Of a DNA stretch of 64,000 bases, positions 25,216-34,668 are shown in pieces. The notes below the pieces were generated by a model. It was not told where the DNA came from. It searched no databases and saw only the letters and a list, made by a program, of their open reading frames with translations. A program made the translations under genes and the position numbers. Origin of the DNA: Pseudomonas mandelii (lineage in GTDB: Bacteria > Pseudomonadota > Gammaproteobacteria > Pseudomonadales > Pseudomonadaceae); contig NZ_LT629796.1 in the NCBI RefSeq assembly GCF_900106065.1, forward strand, positions 4,805,501-4,869,500, given 5' to 3'. The number at the start of each line of letters is the position of its first letter. The stretch's first letter is position 1.

Positions 25216-27786
25216 ATGGAATTGACCGCCACGACCGCCGCCGCACCAGCGCGCCATACACCGATCACACGGAACCTGGTCTGGTCTGTCGGGCTGGTAT
25301 TTGTATTGGGGGTGCTGATTGCTCTGGTTGCGTTGTTCAACATTGCCGGCCGGCTCGATGCCCAGGACTTGGCCAAGACCACGTTCTACACCCAGCGCGC
25401 GCTGGAAAACCGCATCTCAGCCTCGAAAAACTACGTTGCCAGTTATGCAAACTGGACCACGGCCTACGATCATTTGAATGGCGAAGTTGACGCGCAGTGG
25501 GCTTACGTTGAGCAGAACATGGGCAAAACCCTGTTCACCCTGGATCATTACGACGGCGTTTTTGTGGTCGACCCTCAGCGAACCAAATACGCCGTGGTGC
25601 GCGGCCTTCAGGTCCAGGGCGACGCGGCGGCCTGGCTGTCGATAGCGATGGCAGCACTGATCGAGGAGGTGCAGGGCCAGGAAAGCCTGCTTGCCCCCAT
25701 CAGCCGGTTCACGCTCTTCGAGGGGCAGCCCGCGCTATTGACGGCGGCGGCGATCGTGCCCAATGACGAAAGACCGGCGGTCGATCCCCAAAGCACGTCG
25801 GTGCTGGTATTCGTCGATCAATTGAGTTCGGAGAAGCTCAGCGCCTTGAGTGCCGACTATGGTTTGCATGACTTGAGCCTCGCACCTGACAACACCCTCG
25901 CTCCCGGTCAGCCTGCGGTCGGACTCACGGGCACCGGTTATAGTTTGGTCTCGCAGCTCGAGCAGCCAGGCCATCAGCTGCTTTGGTCACTGCTGCCGCC
26001 ACTGGGCGGCGCGCTGTTGATTCTCGCGTTGTTGACGGCTTACTTCTTTCGTTATGTGTTGCGCACGTCCGGGCACGTGGATGCCAGTTACATCAAACTC
26101 GATTTGTCGAACCAGGCGCTGGAGGCCAGTGAAGAACGTTTTCGTGCAGTGGCCGAGGCCGCGTCTGACTGGATATGGGAAATCGATGACCAGCATCGCA
26201 TCACGTATCTGTCGGGGCGTTTTGGCGCCGTCACCGGGTTTTCCGATCAGCAATGGCTGGGGCAGGGCATCGAGCAGTTGTTGTATTGCGACACTACGCC
26301 CTTGTCGCTGTGGCTGAACAAGCTCGACGAAGAGCACAGCGTCAGTCACCTGCGTTGCTCCTATCGCGAACAGTCGGGGCAGCAACGGATCAGTCGGGTA
26401 TCGGCGCGACCGATCCTCAGCAAAGGCGCGGTGGTGGGTTACCGCGGCACGGCCAGTGACATCACCGATGAAGTCGCCGCCCATGCGCAGATCCAGCATC
26501 TGTCGTTGCACGACGCGCTGACTGGCCTGCCCAATCGCAACAAGCTGGCGCGCTACCTCGAAGACGCTTTGGTGCTGAAGGAGCATTCGGCGCCGCTGAC
26601 GTTGTTGATGATCGACCTGGACAACTTCAAGCCGATCAATGATTCCCTCGGCCACCCGGCGGGCGATGCGGTGTTGCTGGAGGTGGCTACCCGTTTGCGT
26701 GAGTGCACGCGGGACATTGACCTGGTCGCCCGACTGGGCGGCGACGAGTTTGTGCTGGTACTCAATGGAATGGACATCCACACGGAAATCGACCGCATAT
26801 GCGAACGTATCCTCCAAAGCCTGCACCAGCCGATCCACTATGACCATCACGCGCTGCACATCGGTGCGAGCATCGGTATCGCCTTGAGCCGGCGTCAGGG
26901 GCACATGCCGGAGGAGTTGATTCGATGTGCCGACATCGCGCTGTATCAGGCCAAATCTGACGGCAAGAAAACCTGGTGCTACTTTGCGCCGCACATGAAC
27001 GACCAGATCCAGCATCGCCGCAAACTCGAAAACGACCTGCGTCAGGCGATCAAGAACAATGAGTTCGTGATGCACTATCAGCCTCGTTATCACGTCGATG
27101 GCAAGCAGATCGTCTCGGTCGAAGCGTTGCTGCGCTGGCAGCATCCTGTGCAGGGGTTGCTGGGGCCCGACTCGTTTATTCCATTGGCCGAACAGACCGA
27201 TCTGATCGTGCCCTTGGGGCGCTGGGTTTTACGTGAGGCGTGCGAGACGGCACTGACCTGGCCGGGTGAGCTGATGGTTTCGGTCAACCTGTCGCCCGTG
27301 CAGTTTGTTCGCAGTGACGTGGTGGAGGATGTCAGGGAGGCGTTGATCCAGAGTCGTTTGCCGGCCAGTCGACTGGAGCTGGAGATCACCGAAAACGTGA
27401 TGCTCAACGATGTCGACGGCGCGCTCGCGACCATGAACTCGCTGAAGGAGCTGGGCGTGCGACTGAACATGGACGACTTTGGCACCGGTTATTCGTCGCT
27501 GGGTTATCTGCGCACGTATCCGTTCGACGGGATCAAGATCGACAAGCGCTTCATCTCGTCCATGAGCGGCACCGGTAACGACCGTGCGGTGGTGCAGGCG
27601 ATCATCAACCTGGGCAAGGCCATGGGGCTGACGGTGACCGCAGAGGGCGTCGAGACCCTGGAACAACTGGACTTCCTTATCTCGGACGAGTGCCATGAGG
27701 TGCAGGGTTTCTACCTCAGCCGGCCGATGGAAAACCAGGCGCTGCTGCCATTGCTCAAGGCATCGCGTGATGAGCATCCTTTGTGA
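25216..27786 (+). CDS. CHASE4-PAS-GGDEF-EAL membrane protein
   Basis: An 856-residue c-di-GMP protein. ATG 25216 follows AGGAT. Two membrane segments (about 25-47 and 255-278) enclose a CHASE4-type sensor with FVVDPQRTKYAVVRG. A PAS domain (about 305-420, ASDWIWEIDDQHRITYLSG) precedes a GGDEF domain with an intact RLGGDEF motif and an EAL domain (VSVEALLRW, LEITENVML, MDDFGTGYSSLGYL, KIDKRFI). The EAL catalytic residues look complete, so a phosphodiesterase is likely; the cyclase part may also be active. Confidence 0.88.
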   Translation: MELTATTAAAPARHTPITRNLVWSVGLVFVLGVLIALVALFNIAGRLDAQDLAKTTFYTQRALENRISASKNYVASYANWTTAYDHLNGEVDAQWAYVEQNMGKTLFTLDHYDGVFVVDPQRTKYAVVRGLQVQGDAAAWLSIAMAALIEEVQGQESLLAPISRFTLFEGQPALLTAAAIVPNDERPAVDPQSTSVLVFVDQLSSEKLSALSADYGLHDLSLAPDNTLAPGQPAVGLTGTGYSLVSQLEQPGHQLLWSLLPPLGGALLILALLTAYFFRYVLRTSGHVDASYIKLDLSNQALEASEERFRAVAEAASDWIWEIDDQHRITYLSGRFGAVTGFSDQQWLGQGIEQLLYCDTTPLSLWLNKLDEEHSVSHLRCSYREQSGQQRISRVSARPILSKGAVVGYRGTASDITDEVAAHAQIQHLSLHDALTGLPNRNKLARYLEDALVLKEHSAPLTLLMIDLDNFKPINDSLGHPAGDAVLLEVATRLRECTRDIDLVARLGGDEFVLVLNGMDIHTEIDRICERILQSLHQPIHYDHHALHIGASIGIALSRRQGHMPEELIRCADIALYQAKSDGKKTWCYFAPHMNDQIQHRRKLENDLRQAIKNNEFVMHYQPRYHVDGKQIVSVEALLRWQHPVQGLLGPDSFIPLAEQTDLIVPLGRWVLREACETALTWPGELMVSVNLSPVQFVRSDVVEDVREALIQSRLPASRLELEITENVMLNDVDGALATMNSLKELGVRLNMDDFGTGYSSLGYLRTYPFDGIKIDKRFISSMSGTGNDRAVVQAIINLGKAMGLTVTAEGVETLEQLDFLISDECHEVQGFYLSRPMENQALLPLLKASRDEHPL

Positions 27787-27883
27787 GGGGGACCTTTAGT
27801 CGCCTGCTTCAGTTGTCGTCGCAACTGCCATGGCGCACTCCGGTCACAACTGGATATCGTCCATCCGTTGCGAGCCCCGGCCT

Positions 27884-28678
27884 ATGAAAAACCTGAAAAT
27901 CGCCACTTTCAACGTCAACGGCATGCGTGCCCGGCTGCCGAATTTGCTGGCCTGGCTTGAGCGAGAAAAACCGGACATTGCCTGTTTGCAGGAGCTCAAG
28001 TCGGTCGACAGCGCATTCCCGGCCGCCGAGCTTGAGGCCATTGGCTACGGCGCTATCTGGCAAGGCCAGTCGTCGTGGAACGGGGTGGCGATTCTGGCCC
28101 GTGATGCGCTGCCTTTGGAGAGTCGGCGCGGTCTGCCGGGAGATGACACCGACACGCACAGTCGCTACCTGGAAGCTGCGGTGCACGGGATTCTGGTGGG
28201 CTGCCTGTATTTGCCCAACGGCAATCCGCAACCCGGGCCGAAGTTCGACTACAAACTGGCGTGGTTCGAACGGCTGATCGCCTATGCCAAGGACCTGCAA
28301 AGCAGCGAGCATCCGGTGGTGCTGGCCGGCGACTACAACGTGGTGCCCACCGACCTGGACATCTATAACCCGCGCTCGTGGCTCAAGGACGCGTTGCTGC
28401 AACCGGAAAGTCGCGAGTGTTACCAGCGTTTGCTGGATCAGGGCTGGACCGATTCCCTGCGTCATCTGTACCCGGAGGATCGGCTCTACACCTTCTGGGA
28501 TTATTTCCGCCAGCACTGGCAGAAGAACTCGGGGTTGCGCATCGATCACTTGCTACTCAACCCGGCGCTGAGCCCCTATCTGCACGAGGCTGGGGTCGAT
28601 GCCTGGGTGCGCAACGAGCCGCACGCCAGCGACCATGCGCCGACGTGGATTCGCTTGAGTTCGCGCAAACAGCGTTGA
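27884..28678 (+). CDS. xthA: exodeoxyribonuclease III
   Basis: A 264-residue DNA-repair enzyme that cuts at abasic sites and removes 3' nucleotides. Motifs: IATFNVNGMRARL, CLQELKS with the metal-binding Glu, GDYNVVPTDLDIYN, and SDHAPTWIRL with the catalytic Asp-His. Start chosen at ATG 27884, where the family N-terminus (MKNLKIATFNVNG) begins. It lies 97 bases after the GGDEF-EAL gene. Confidence 0.92.
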   Translation: MKNLKIATFNVNGMRARLPNLLAWLEREKPDIACLQELKSVDSAFPAAELEAIGYGAIWQGQSSWNGVAILARDALPLESRRGLPGDDTDTHSRYLEAAVHGILVGCLYLPNGNPQPGPKFDYKLAWFERLIAYAKDLQSSEHPVVLAGDYNVVPTDLDIYNPRSWLKDALLQPESRECYQRLLDQGWTDSLRHLYPEDRLYTFWDYFRQHWQKNSGLRIDHLLLNPALSPYLHEAGVDAWVRNEPHASDHAPTWIRLSSRKQR

Positions 28679-28789
28679 TGTTCAGAGGGTGGGCGATTGG
28701 CTAAATCAATTGTCAGTCGAACCGCTTTTTCCCTTATACATGGCGCCCATCGGCGGAGAGATCCGCGGCCCCTGCATAAGGACCGAGCA

Positions 28790-29617
28790 ATGAGCGAACC
28801 ACGCCTGACGAACCGTGCGGCATACCTGCAGCGCCTGGGTTACGACGCGCCCCCGGAGCCGACCCTGGACACCTTGCGCCAACTCCAGTTGCGCCACACT
28901 GGGGCCTTCCCGTTTGAAAACCTCACCACGCTGTCCGGCGAGCCGGTACGCATCGACCTGCCATCCATCGAGCGGAAAATCCTGCGTGAGGGGCGCGGCG
29001 GTTACTGCTACGAGCTCAACTACGCGTTTCTAGCCTTGCTTCAGGAATTGGGTTTTGACGCATGCGGCATTACCGGCCGAGTCGTCATGGGTCAGCCCGA
29101 AGGCGCCTGGACTGCCCGCACGCACCGCTTGAGCCTGGTCACGCTGGACGGCGTGCGCTACATCACCGACGTCGGCTTCGGCGGCATGGTGCCGACCGTA
29201 CCGCTCCTGCTCGACAACGATGCGGCACAACTCACGCCCCACGATCCGTATCGCATCGAGCGCCATGCAGACGGCTACACCCTTCGCGCCAACGTCGGCG
29301 GCGAGTGGCGGCCAATGTACATTTTCGATCTGCAACGCCAGGAAGACATCGACTACGTCCTCGGCAACTGGTACGTCTCGACCCATCCGGAATCGTCGTT
29401 TACCAAGCAACTGTTGGTCGCGCGCACCGGGGATGGCTGGAGGCGCACGTTGAACAACGGCAGTTTTGCGATTCATCGGGTGGGCGCCGAGAGCGAACGG
29501 CGGCAGGTTGCAGATGTGGAGGAGTTGATCGGGTTGCTGGAGGGGGAGTTCGGGATTCGCGTGCCGGAGCATGCGGGGTTGCGGCAGGTGCTTGGGCGGT
29601 TGATTCAGGTGACATAG
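28790..29617 (+). CDS. arylamine N-acetyltransferase
   Basis: A 275-residue enzyme that moves acetyl from acetyl-CoA to arylamines or hydrazines. The catalytic triad is visible: Cys in EGRGGYCYELN, His in RTHRLSLV and Asp in TDVGFGGMVP. The start at 28790 follows AAGGA. A terminator follows the stop. Confidence 0.9.
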   Translation: MSEPRLTNRAAYLQRLGYDAPPEPTLDTLRQLQLRHTGAFPFENLTTLSGEPVRIDLPSIERKILREGRGGYCYELNYAFLALLQELGFDACGITGRVVMGQPEGAWTARTHRLSLVTLDGVRYITDVGFGGMVPTVPLLLDNDAAQLTPHDPYRIERHADGYTLRANVGGEWRPMYIFDLQRQEDIDYVLGNWYVSTHPESSFTKQLLVARTGDGWRRTLNNGSFAIHRVGAESERRQVADVEELIGLLEGEFGIRVPEHAGLRQVLGRLIQVT

Positions 29618-29630
29618 CCATCGTCCCGAG

Positions 29631-29662
29631 AGGGCAGATTCAAAACATCTGCCCTTTTTCTT
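29631..29662 (+). terminator. rho-independent terminator
   Basis: AGGGCAGAT pairs with ATCTGCCCT, followed by TTTTTC, after the acetyltransferase gene. Confidence 0.8.
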
Positions 29663-29711
29663 TGCGTGGGGCAGGCTCCGTTCCCCCCTTGGGTCTTGAA
29701 ACGGCACACCC

Positions 29712-30044
29712 TCAAGGCTCAATCACACGATGGATCTCGCTCAAGACCTCTGAGAGTTTTTTCTCCAGGCTCTTCAGTTCGGATGCAGTAACGCCTTCTC
29801 TGAAATGCCCGCCATTCGCCACCGTGGCGTACTGATCGTGCGCGGTGGTTTTTTCCTTGGTGTTGAGCAGCGCCTGGCGCAGCGTGTTGTTGATCACTGT
29901 TTGGTAGCCATACCCCTCGCTCTCCGCCATGGCGCGTGCTGCTTCGATGACGACATCATCGAGCATGATGGTAATTCGGGTTTTGCCTTTGCTGGAGGCA
30001 ACTGCTCCACGCTTGGCGTTGCTGAAGTCGTATTCGTCTTTCAT
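29712..30044 (-). CDS. brnA: BrnA-family antitoxin
   Basis: A 110-residue protein. A ribbon-helix-helix-like segment (TRITIMLDDVVIEAARAMAESEGYGYQTVINNTLRQAL) matches BrnA, the DNA-binding antitoxin. It follows brnT on the same strand with three bases between. It has a longer C-terminal extension than many BrnA proteins. It should neutralise BrnT and repress the operon. Confidence 0.8.
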   Translation of the reverse strand: MKDEYDFSNAKRGAVASSKGKTRITIMLDDVVIEAARAMAESEGYGYQTVINNTLRQALLNTKEKTTAHDQYATVANGGHFREGVTASELKSLEKKLSEVLSEIHRVIEP

Positions 30045-30047
30045 CGT

Positions 30048-30329
30048 TCAATTCTCCAAATAACGACGGCGCTCGTTTTTGCTGGCGAGGCGCGCGGAAA
30101 TGATTCGTACGAAATTCGGTTCGCGATAGGTGTACGCAACGACCAGCGAGCGAGCTTTGGCATCCATGCTCATGACGATCCACCGTTGTTCATCGTGATG
30201 GTTGTCCCGAATCGTCAGTGCTCGTTCGTCGTAAAACACCGGTTCTGTTTCGGCGAGGCTGATGCCGCGATGCTTTAATTTGTTGGCTGCGTTTTTTGCC
30301 TTGTGATACTGAATTTCGAATGACTTCAT
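30048..30329 (-). CDS. brnT: BrnT-family toxin ribonuclease
   Basis: A 93-residue protein. The family pattern is present: FEIQYHKAKNAANKLKHRGI, a middle segment with DERALTIRD, EQRWIVMSM, and the C-terminal RIISARLASKNERRRYLEN. BrnT proteins are RelE-fold ribonucleases that stop growth. It is the first gene of the pair, with brnA downstream. The start at 30329 was chosen because the sequence from there matches the family. Confidence 0.85.
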   Translation of the reverse strand: MKSFEIQYHKAKNAANKLKHRGISLAETEPVFYDERALTIRDNHHDEQRWIVMSMDAKARSLVVAYTYREPNFVRIISARLASKNERRRYLEN

Positions 30330-30351
30330 TATGCATACTTTATATGTATAA
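30329..30351. promoter_or_regulatory. inverted repeat before brnT, likely BrnA operator
   Basis: TTATGCATA and TATGTATAA form an inverted repeat around five bases (one mismatch) at the start of brnT. It contains a -10-like TATA element. Autorepression by BrnA is known for the family; binding here is inferred. Confidence 0.55.
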
Positions 30352-30502
30352 GCGAGGGGCGTCCGTGCCGGAGGTCGCTTGGAATGCAAAAGACTAGCGG
30401 GCAGGGGAGCAGGCAGATGAAGGATGTATTTCAAGATTTTTGGAGGGGAAAGTCGCGCAGCTAAAGGGCGACATGGACATGTGTCCATTATCTGACTGGT
30501 GA

Positions 30503-30514
30503 GTTGTATACAAC
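30503..30514. promoter_or_regulatory. palindromic operator candidate before the NCS2 permease
   Basis: The 12-base perfect palindrome GTTGTATACAAC is of the type bound by GntR-family regulators. It lies 70 bases upstream of the permease start. An imperfect repeat GGACA-TG-TGTCC is at 30475-30486. Confidence 0.45.
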
Positions 30515-30583
30515 TCTATAGACATTTGTCCTGACTCTTGCATACAGTGTGCGCATAACAAAAAACCAGGGAACCCCCCAACC

Positions 30584-32101
30584 ATGAAAACGCCCCATGT
30601 TTCACACCAACGGCCTGAGGACGAAAACCTCGGGGTCGGCGCGAATATGGCTTACGGCCTGCAACATGTTCTGACCATGTACGGCGGCATCGTCGCGGTG
30701 CCTTTGATCATCGGCCAGGCGGCCGGGCTTTCGCCGGCGGACATCGGTTTGTTGATTGCTGCTTCATTGTTTGCGGGGGGCTTGGCGACATTGCTGCAGA
30801 CCCTCGGTTTACCGTTTTTCGGGTGTCAGTTGCCGCTGGTACAGGGCGTGTCCTTCTCCGGTGTCGCGACGATGGTGGCGATTGTCAGCAGCGGCGGGGA
30901 GGGCGGCTTTCAGTCAATTCTCGGGGCGGTAATTGCCGCGTCGTTGATCGGATTACTGATCACGCCGGTGTTCTCGCGAATCACCAAGTTCTTCCCGCCG
31001 CTGGTGACGGGCATCGTGATCACCACCATCGGCTTGACGCTCATGCCGGTGGCTGCACGCTGGGCCATGGGCGGCAATAGCCATGCCCCGGACTTCGGCA
31101 GCATGGCCAACATCGGTCTGGCGGCGGTGACGCTGGTTTTGGTGCTGCTGCTGAGCAAGATTGGCAGCGCGACCATCTCCCGTTTGTCGATCCTGCTGGC
31201 GATGGTCATCGGCACGATCCTCGCGGTGTTCCTTGGCATGGCGGACTTCTCGTCGGTCACGCAAGGCCCGATGTTCGGCTTCCCGACCCCGTTCCACTTC
31301 GGCATGCCAACCTTCCATTTTGCCGCGATCCTGTCGATGTGCATCGTGGTCATGGTGACCCTGGTGGAAACCTCGGCGGACATCCTTGCTGTCGGTGAAA
31401 TCATCGACACCAAGGTCGACTCCAAACGCCTGGGCAACGGCCTGCGCGCCGACATGCTGTCGAGCATGATCGCGCCGATCTTCGGCTCCTTCACCCAAAG
31501 CGCCTTCGCCCAGAACGTCGGGCTGGTGGCCGTGACCGGCATCAAGAGTCGTTTCGTGGTCGCCACCGGCGGCTTGTTCCTGGTGATACTCGGTCTGCTG
31601 CCGTTCATGGGCCGGGTCATCGCCGCAGTACCGACCTCGGTACTGGGTGGCGCTGGCATCGTGCTGTTCGGCACCGTCGCAGCCAGTGGCATTCGCACGC
31701 TGTCCAAGGTTGATTACCGCAACAACGTCAACCTGATCATCGTCGCCACCTCCATCGGCTTCGGCATGATCCCGATCGCCGCGCCGAATTTCTACGACCA
31801 CTTCCCAAGTTGGTTCGCGACCATCTTCCACTCGGGCATCAGCTCCTCGGCGATCATGGCCATCGTGCTCAACCTGGCCTTCAACCACCTCACTGCCGGT
31901 AACTCGGATCAGCAATCGGTGTTCGCGGCCGGTACCGAGCGGGTTCTTCGATATCAGGATCTGGCAGCGTTGCGTGAAGGGGATTACTTCAGCGAAGGTA
32001 AACTGCGTGACTGCGACGGGAACGAGATTCCGGTGGTGGAAGCGGCCCATGAATCGAGCGAGCATCGAGCGGCTCATGCTAAAAGCAGTGAGCATGTCTG
32101 A
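30584..32101 (+). CDS. NCS2-family nucleobase permease (xanthine/uracil type)
   Basis: A 505-residue inner-membrane transporter with about 14 membrane spans. Diagnostic stretches: GLQHVLTMYGGIVAVPLIIG, QGVSFSGVATM, VETSADILAVGEI (with the key Glu), and SFTQSAFAQNVGLVAVTG. This favours the purine (xanthine/urate) branch of NCS2. A His- and Ser-rich C-terminal tail follows the last span. It has its own promoter region and a terminator. Confidence 0.88.
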   Translation: MKTPHVSHQRPEDENLGVGANMAYGLQHVLTMYGGIVAVPLIIGQAAGLSPADIGLLIAASLFAGGLATLLQTLGLPFFGCQLPLVQGVSFSGVATMVAIVSSGGEGGFQSILGAVIAASLIGLLITPVFSRITKFFPPLVTGIVITTIGLTLMPVAARWAMGGNSHAPDFGSMANIGLAAVTLVLVLLLSKIGSATISRLSILLAMVIGTILAVFLGMADFSSVTQGPMFGFPTPFHFGMPTFHFAAILSMCIVVMVTLVETSADILAVGEIIDTKVDSKRLGNGLRADMLSSMIAPIFGSFTQSAFAQNVGLVAVTGIKSRFVVATGGLFLVILGLLPFMGRVIAAVPTSVLGGAGIVLFGTVAASGIRTLSKVDYRNNVNLIIVATSIGFGMIPIAAPNFYDHFPSWFATIFHSGISSSAIMAIVLNLAFNHLTAGNSDQQSVFAAGTERVLRYQDLAALREGDYFSEGKLRDCDGNEIPVVEAAHESSEHRAAHAKSSEHV

Positions 32102-32119
32102 CGGCGGCACCTGCTAACC

Positions 32120-32160
32120 AGGCCGATCTGTTGAATAGACAGATCGGCCTTTTGCTTTTC
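32120..32160 (+). terminator. terminator of the NCS2 permease gene
   Basis: GGCCGATCTGT pairs with ACAGATCGGCC, followed by TTTTGCTTTT. Confidence 0.85.
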
Positions 32161-32170
32161 CAGCGGCCAC

Positions 32171-32206
32171 AAAAAAGCCCCTGAACCTTTCGATTCAGGG
32201 GCTTTT
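32171..32206 (-). terminator. displaced original terminator of tRNA-Asn
   Basis: AAAAGCCCCTGAA pairs with TTCAGGGGCTTTT. It lies directly beyond the left copy of the tRNA-Asn 3' repeat, on the side where the tRNA would have ended before the island inserted. Confidence 0.7.
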
Positions 32207-32215
32207 CGATATTGC

Positions 32216-32242
32216 TGTCTGGCTCACGACCTGGACTCGAAC
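32216..32242 (-). repeat. left attachment repeat of the tRNA-Asn island
   Basis: This 27-base segment repeats the end of tRNA-Asn (40414-40441) with one C missing. It covers CCA, the acceptor strand and the T-arm. It marks the left edge of the island. Confidence 0.85.
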
Positions 32243-32327
32243 AGAAAAATAAGCATTTGTTCTACAATGAAATTATTCTGCTTTTTAGTAGATATATCCC
32301 TACGATTATCCTAATCCAGCCCGTATT

Positions 32328-33845
32328 TTATTGGAGTTCTTTCGATATCCCTGGATCAGGAAAAAACATTCGAGTTTCCGCTCTTTTTGAGACAACGCGA
32401 GCATCTGAATCATCTCGCTGCCAACCGCCACCCAAGGCTTTGAACGTGGCCACTGCAGCGCGAGCCGATTCAGTTTGTGCCTGGGCTCTGCCATCAGATG
32501 CCGCTAGGAGATGTTCATCGGCATCCAGCACTTCGATCAAGCTGACCACGCCTTTTTCATAGGCGGCAAACGATGTCGCTCTGGCTTTCGCATACGCCGA
32601 CTCGCCCTGGGCGAGCTGGGTCGATTGTTGCTCGCGTTTGATCCGTGCCGAAACAGCGCTTTCCACATCTTCGCAGGCCCGCAGAACGGACTGGCGGTAA
32701 GCGGCCAAGGCTTCGGCTTCCTGGCCCTTTGCCAAATCAATCTGGGCGTTGATGCGGCCAAAATCGAACAGCCGCCAGCGTAAACCCAGTGCCGCCGAAG
32801 CTTGACTGGCGCCGTTGCTGAACAGGTTTGCGCTGGATACCGACGTAGCACTGCCGAGCAGCGCAGCCACAGACAGTTTGGGGTAGTACTCGGACATGGC
32901 TTCGCCGATGCGCGCGCTGGATGCCGCAAGACGGCGCTCCGCGACGATCAAGTCTGGACGCCGACGCAGCAGGTCGGCTGGAGCGCCCATGTCCGAGAGG
33001 TCTGGCACCTCAGGGATGGGCGCCAGCTTAGTCAACTGCGCACTGTAAGTGCCGGGCGCCTTGCCCAACATGACATCCAGCGCATTCATTGCCGTGTCAA
33101 TGCCTGCTTGCAGTACCGGCACGGTGGCCTGCGCTTGGTTCAGCGCGCCCTGGGTCTGGTTCAACTGCAGTTCAGCCGCCAGGCCTTTTGCGTAGAGATG
33201 TTCGATGGTGGTGAGCAGTTGTTGTCGTGTGTCTACTTGCTGCCGGGCAATTTCCAGACGTGCTTGCAGGCCACGGATGCTGATGTAAAGGTCGGCTGTT
33301 TGCGCGACCACTGCCAGGCGTGTGGCAATTGCTCCGGCTTGCGAGGCCTGATAATCGGCGAAGGCTGCTTCTTTACCTCGGCGCAGCCCGCCAAACACAT
33401 CCAGCTCCCAGCCGGCATTCAAGTTCGCCTCATAGGCGCTGCCGTAGCGATTATAGGAAGGGGCTGAATTCAGCACTTGGCCCAACGGCGTCTCCAATGA
33501 CTGACGGGCTCGGGCCGCCTGACCATTGACGGTAGCCGACGGCAGGAGGGCTGCGTTAGCTGCGCCCAAACCGGCGCGAGCCTGCTCGATCCTTGCGTTT
33601 GCCTGGGCTAAATCGAGGTTCTGTTCAAGTGCTCGATTTATCAGTTGACTGAGTATCGGGTCATTAAATGCATTCCACCAAGCGGCGAGATCGGCATTTG
33701 CAGCGTCCACTTGCCGTGCCTTGGACGTTTGCGCCGAGAAATGCTCGGGCAATTCCACGCGGGGTTCTGAGTAGTCGGGGCCCACTGAGCAACCTGCAAC
33801 CATACCCAAACACAGTAAGACGGCGAAACGAGGAGGAGGGTGCAT
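32328..33845 (-). CDS. RND efflux outer-membrane lipoprotein (NodT/OprM type)
   Basis: A 505-residue protein with a lipoprotein signal (lipobox VAGC). The family layout is clear: GPDYSEP start, two repeats of the outer-membrane efflux domain with ARIEQARAGLGAANAALLP and AERRLAASSARIGEAMSEYYPKL, and LRWRLFDFGRINAQI. It forms the outer-membrane channel for the pump encoded at 34731-38935. It is divergent from the TetR gene. Confidence 0.9.
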   Translation of the reverse strand: MHPPPRFAVLLCLGMVAGCSVGPDYSEPRVELPEHFSAQTSKARQVDAANADLAAWWNAFNDPILSQLINRALEQNLDLAQANARIEQARAGLGAANAALLPSATVNGQAARARQSLETPLGQVLNSAPSYNRYGSAYEANLNAGWELDVFGGLRRGKEAAFADYQASQAGAIATRLAVVAQTADLYISIRGLQARLEIARQQVDTRQQLLTTIEHLYAKGLAAELQLNQTQGALNQAQATVPVLQAGIDTAMNALDVMLGKAPGTYSAQLTKLAPIPEVPDLSDMGAPADLLRRRPDLIVAERRLAASSARIGEAMSEYYPKLSVAALLGSATSVSSANLFSNGASQASAALGLRWRLFDFGRINAQIDLAKGQEAEALAAYRQSVLRACEDVESAVSARIKREQQSTQLAQGESAYAKARATSFAAYEKGVVSLIEVLDADEHLLAASDGRAQAQTESARAAVATFKALGGGWQRDDSDARVVSKRAETRMFFPDPGISKELQ

Positions 33846-33868
33846 GCGATGCCTGCGAAAGGGTCGAT

Positions 33869-33896
33869 TTGTGACGATATTACAATTTGGTCACAA
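33869..33896. promoter_or_regulatory. TetR operator O1 between the channel gene and the regulator gene
   Basis: TTGTGAC and GTCACAA form an inverted repeat with 14 bases between. The same half sites with the same 14-base spacing recur at 34669-34692 in front of the pump genes, which supports a common operator. Confidence 0.7.
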
Positions 33897-33932
33897 GTTG
33901 TCAACCACCTTTGGGATGAGTAAGCTGCTCGC

Positions 33933-34553
33933 ATGAATCAGCCATCAGTTTCTTCGCCCAGCGCCCGTGGCCCAGCCGATCACGACATTCGAGACCAGAT
34001 TGTTGCGGCGGCCAACGAACATTTCAGTCAATACGGTTATGGCAAAACAACAGTTTCTGACCTAGCCAAGGCCATCGGCTTTTCCAAGGCTTACATCTAC
34101 AAATTCTTTGAATCCAAGCAGGCGATTGGTGAAGCAATCTGTACAAATTGCCTGACTGAAATCGTTGCGGCAGTGGAGCAAGCCATCAATGTAGACGGCA
34201 TCTCCCCGACTGAACGTTTTCGGCGCCTGGTCAAAACCTTAATCGCTACAGGTGTGAGCCTGTTCTTTAACGACCGTAAACTCTACGACATCGCAGCGTT
34301 CTCCGCGTCGGAGCGATGGCCCAGCTCACAAGTCTATGACGCTCAGATTAAGAGCTTCGTGTTGCAAATCGTGCGTGAGGGGCGAGAGCTCGGCGAGTTT
34401 GAACGCAAGACTCCGCTGGACGAGACGGTAGAGTCGATTCATCTCGCTCTGCGGCCTTTCATGAATCCTCTGCTATTGCAGTACAACCTCGATTTTGTTG
34501 AAGAAGCCCCTTCTCTCATCTCCAATCTTGTTCTGCGCAGCCTGATGCCTTAA
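33933..34553 (+). CDS. TetR-family regulator
   Basis: A 206-residue protein. The helix-turn-helix is at about residues 25-70 (IVAAANEHFSQYGYGKTTVSDL, GFSKAYIYKFFESKQAIGEAI). The C-terminal part is helical and would bind the pump's substrate. It lies between the channel gene and the fusion/pump operon and most likely represses both through the two matching operators. Confidence 0.88.
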   Translation: MNQPSVSSPSARGPADHDIRDQIVAAANEHFSQYGYGKTTVSDLAKAIGFSKAYIYKFFESKQAIGEAICTNCLTEIVAAVEQAINVDGISPTERFRRLVKTLIATGVSLFFNDRKLYDIAAFSASERWPSSQVYDAQIKSFVLQIVREGRELGEFERKTPLDETVESIHLALRPFMNPLLLQYNLDFVEEAPSLISNLVLRSLMP

Positions 34554-34668
34554 ACCTCTGCTGACGGATGCGCTGCGCATCCGTATCAGCGTGTGCGCCT
34601 GAAAAAACTAGATATCGAGCCTCTTTGCTCTGCTCTGATCAAGTGGGCGATGTTCATTCGTCTCGGTA

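Noticed and set aside
24967..25257. A minus-strand frame of 96 residues overlapping the start of the GGDEF-EAL gene
   Set aside because: It is Arg/Gly-rich without a ribosome-binding site and overlaps a well-supported start on the other strand.
32500..33900. Plus-strand frames through the outer-membrane channel gene
   Set aside because: They are shadows of a clear OprM-type gene and have no starts or motifs.
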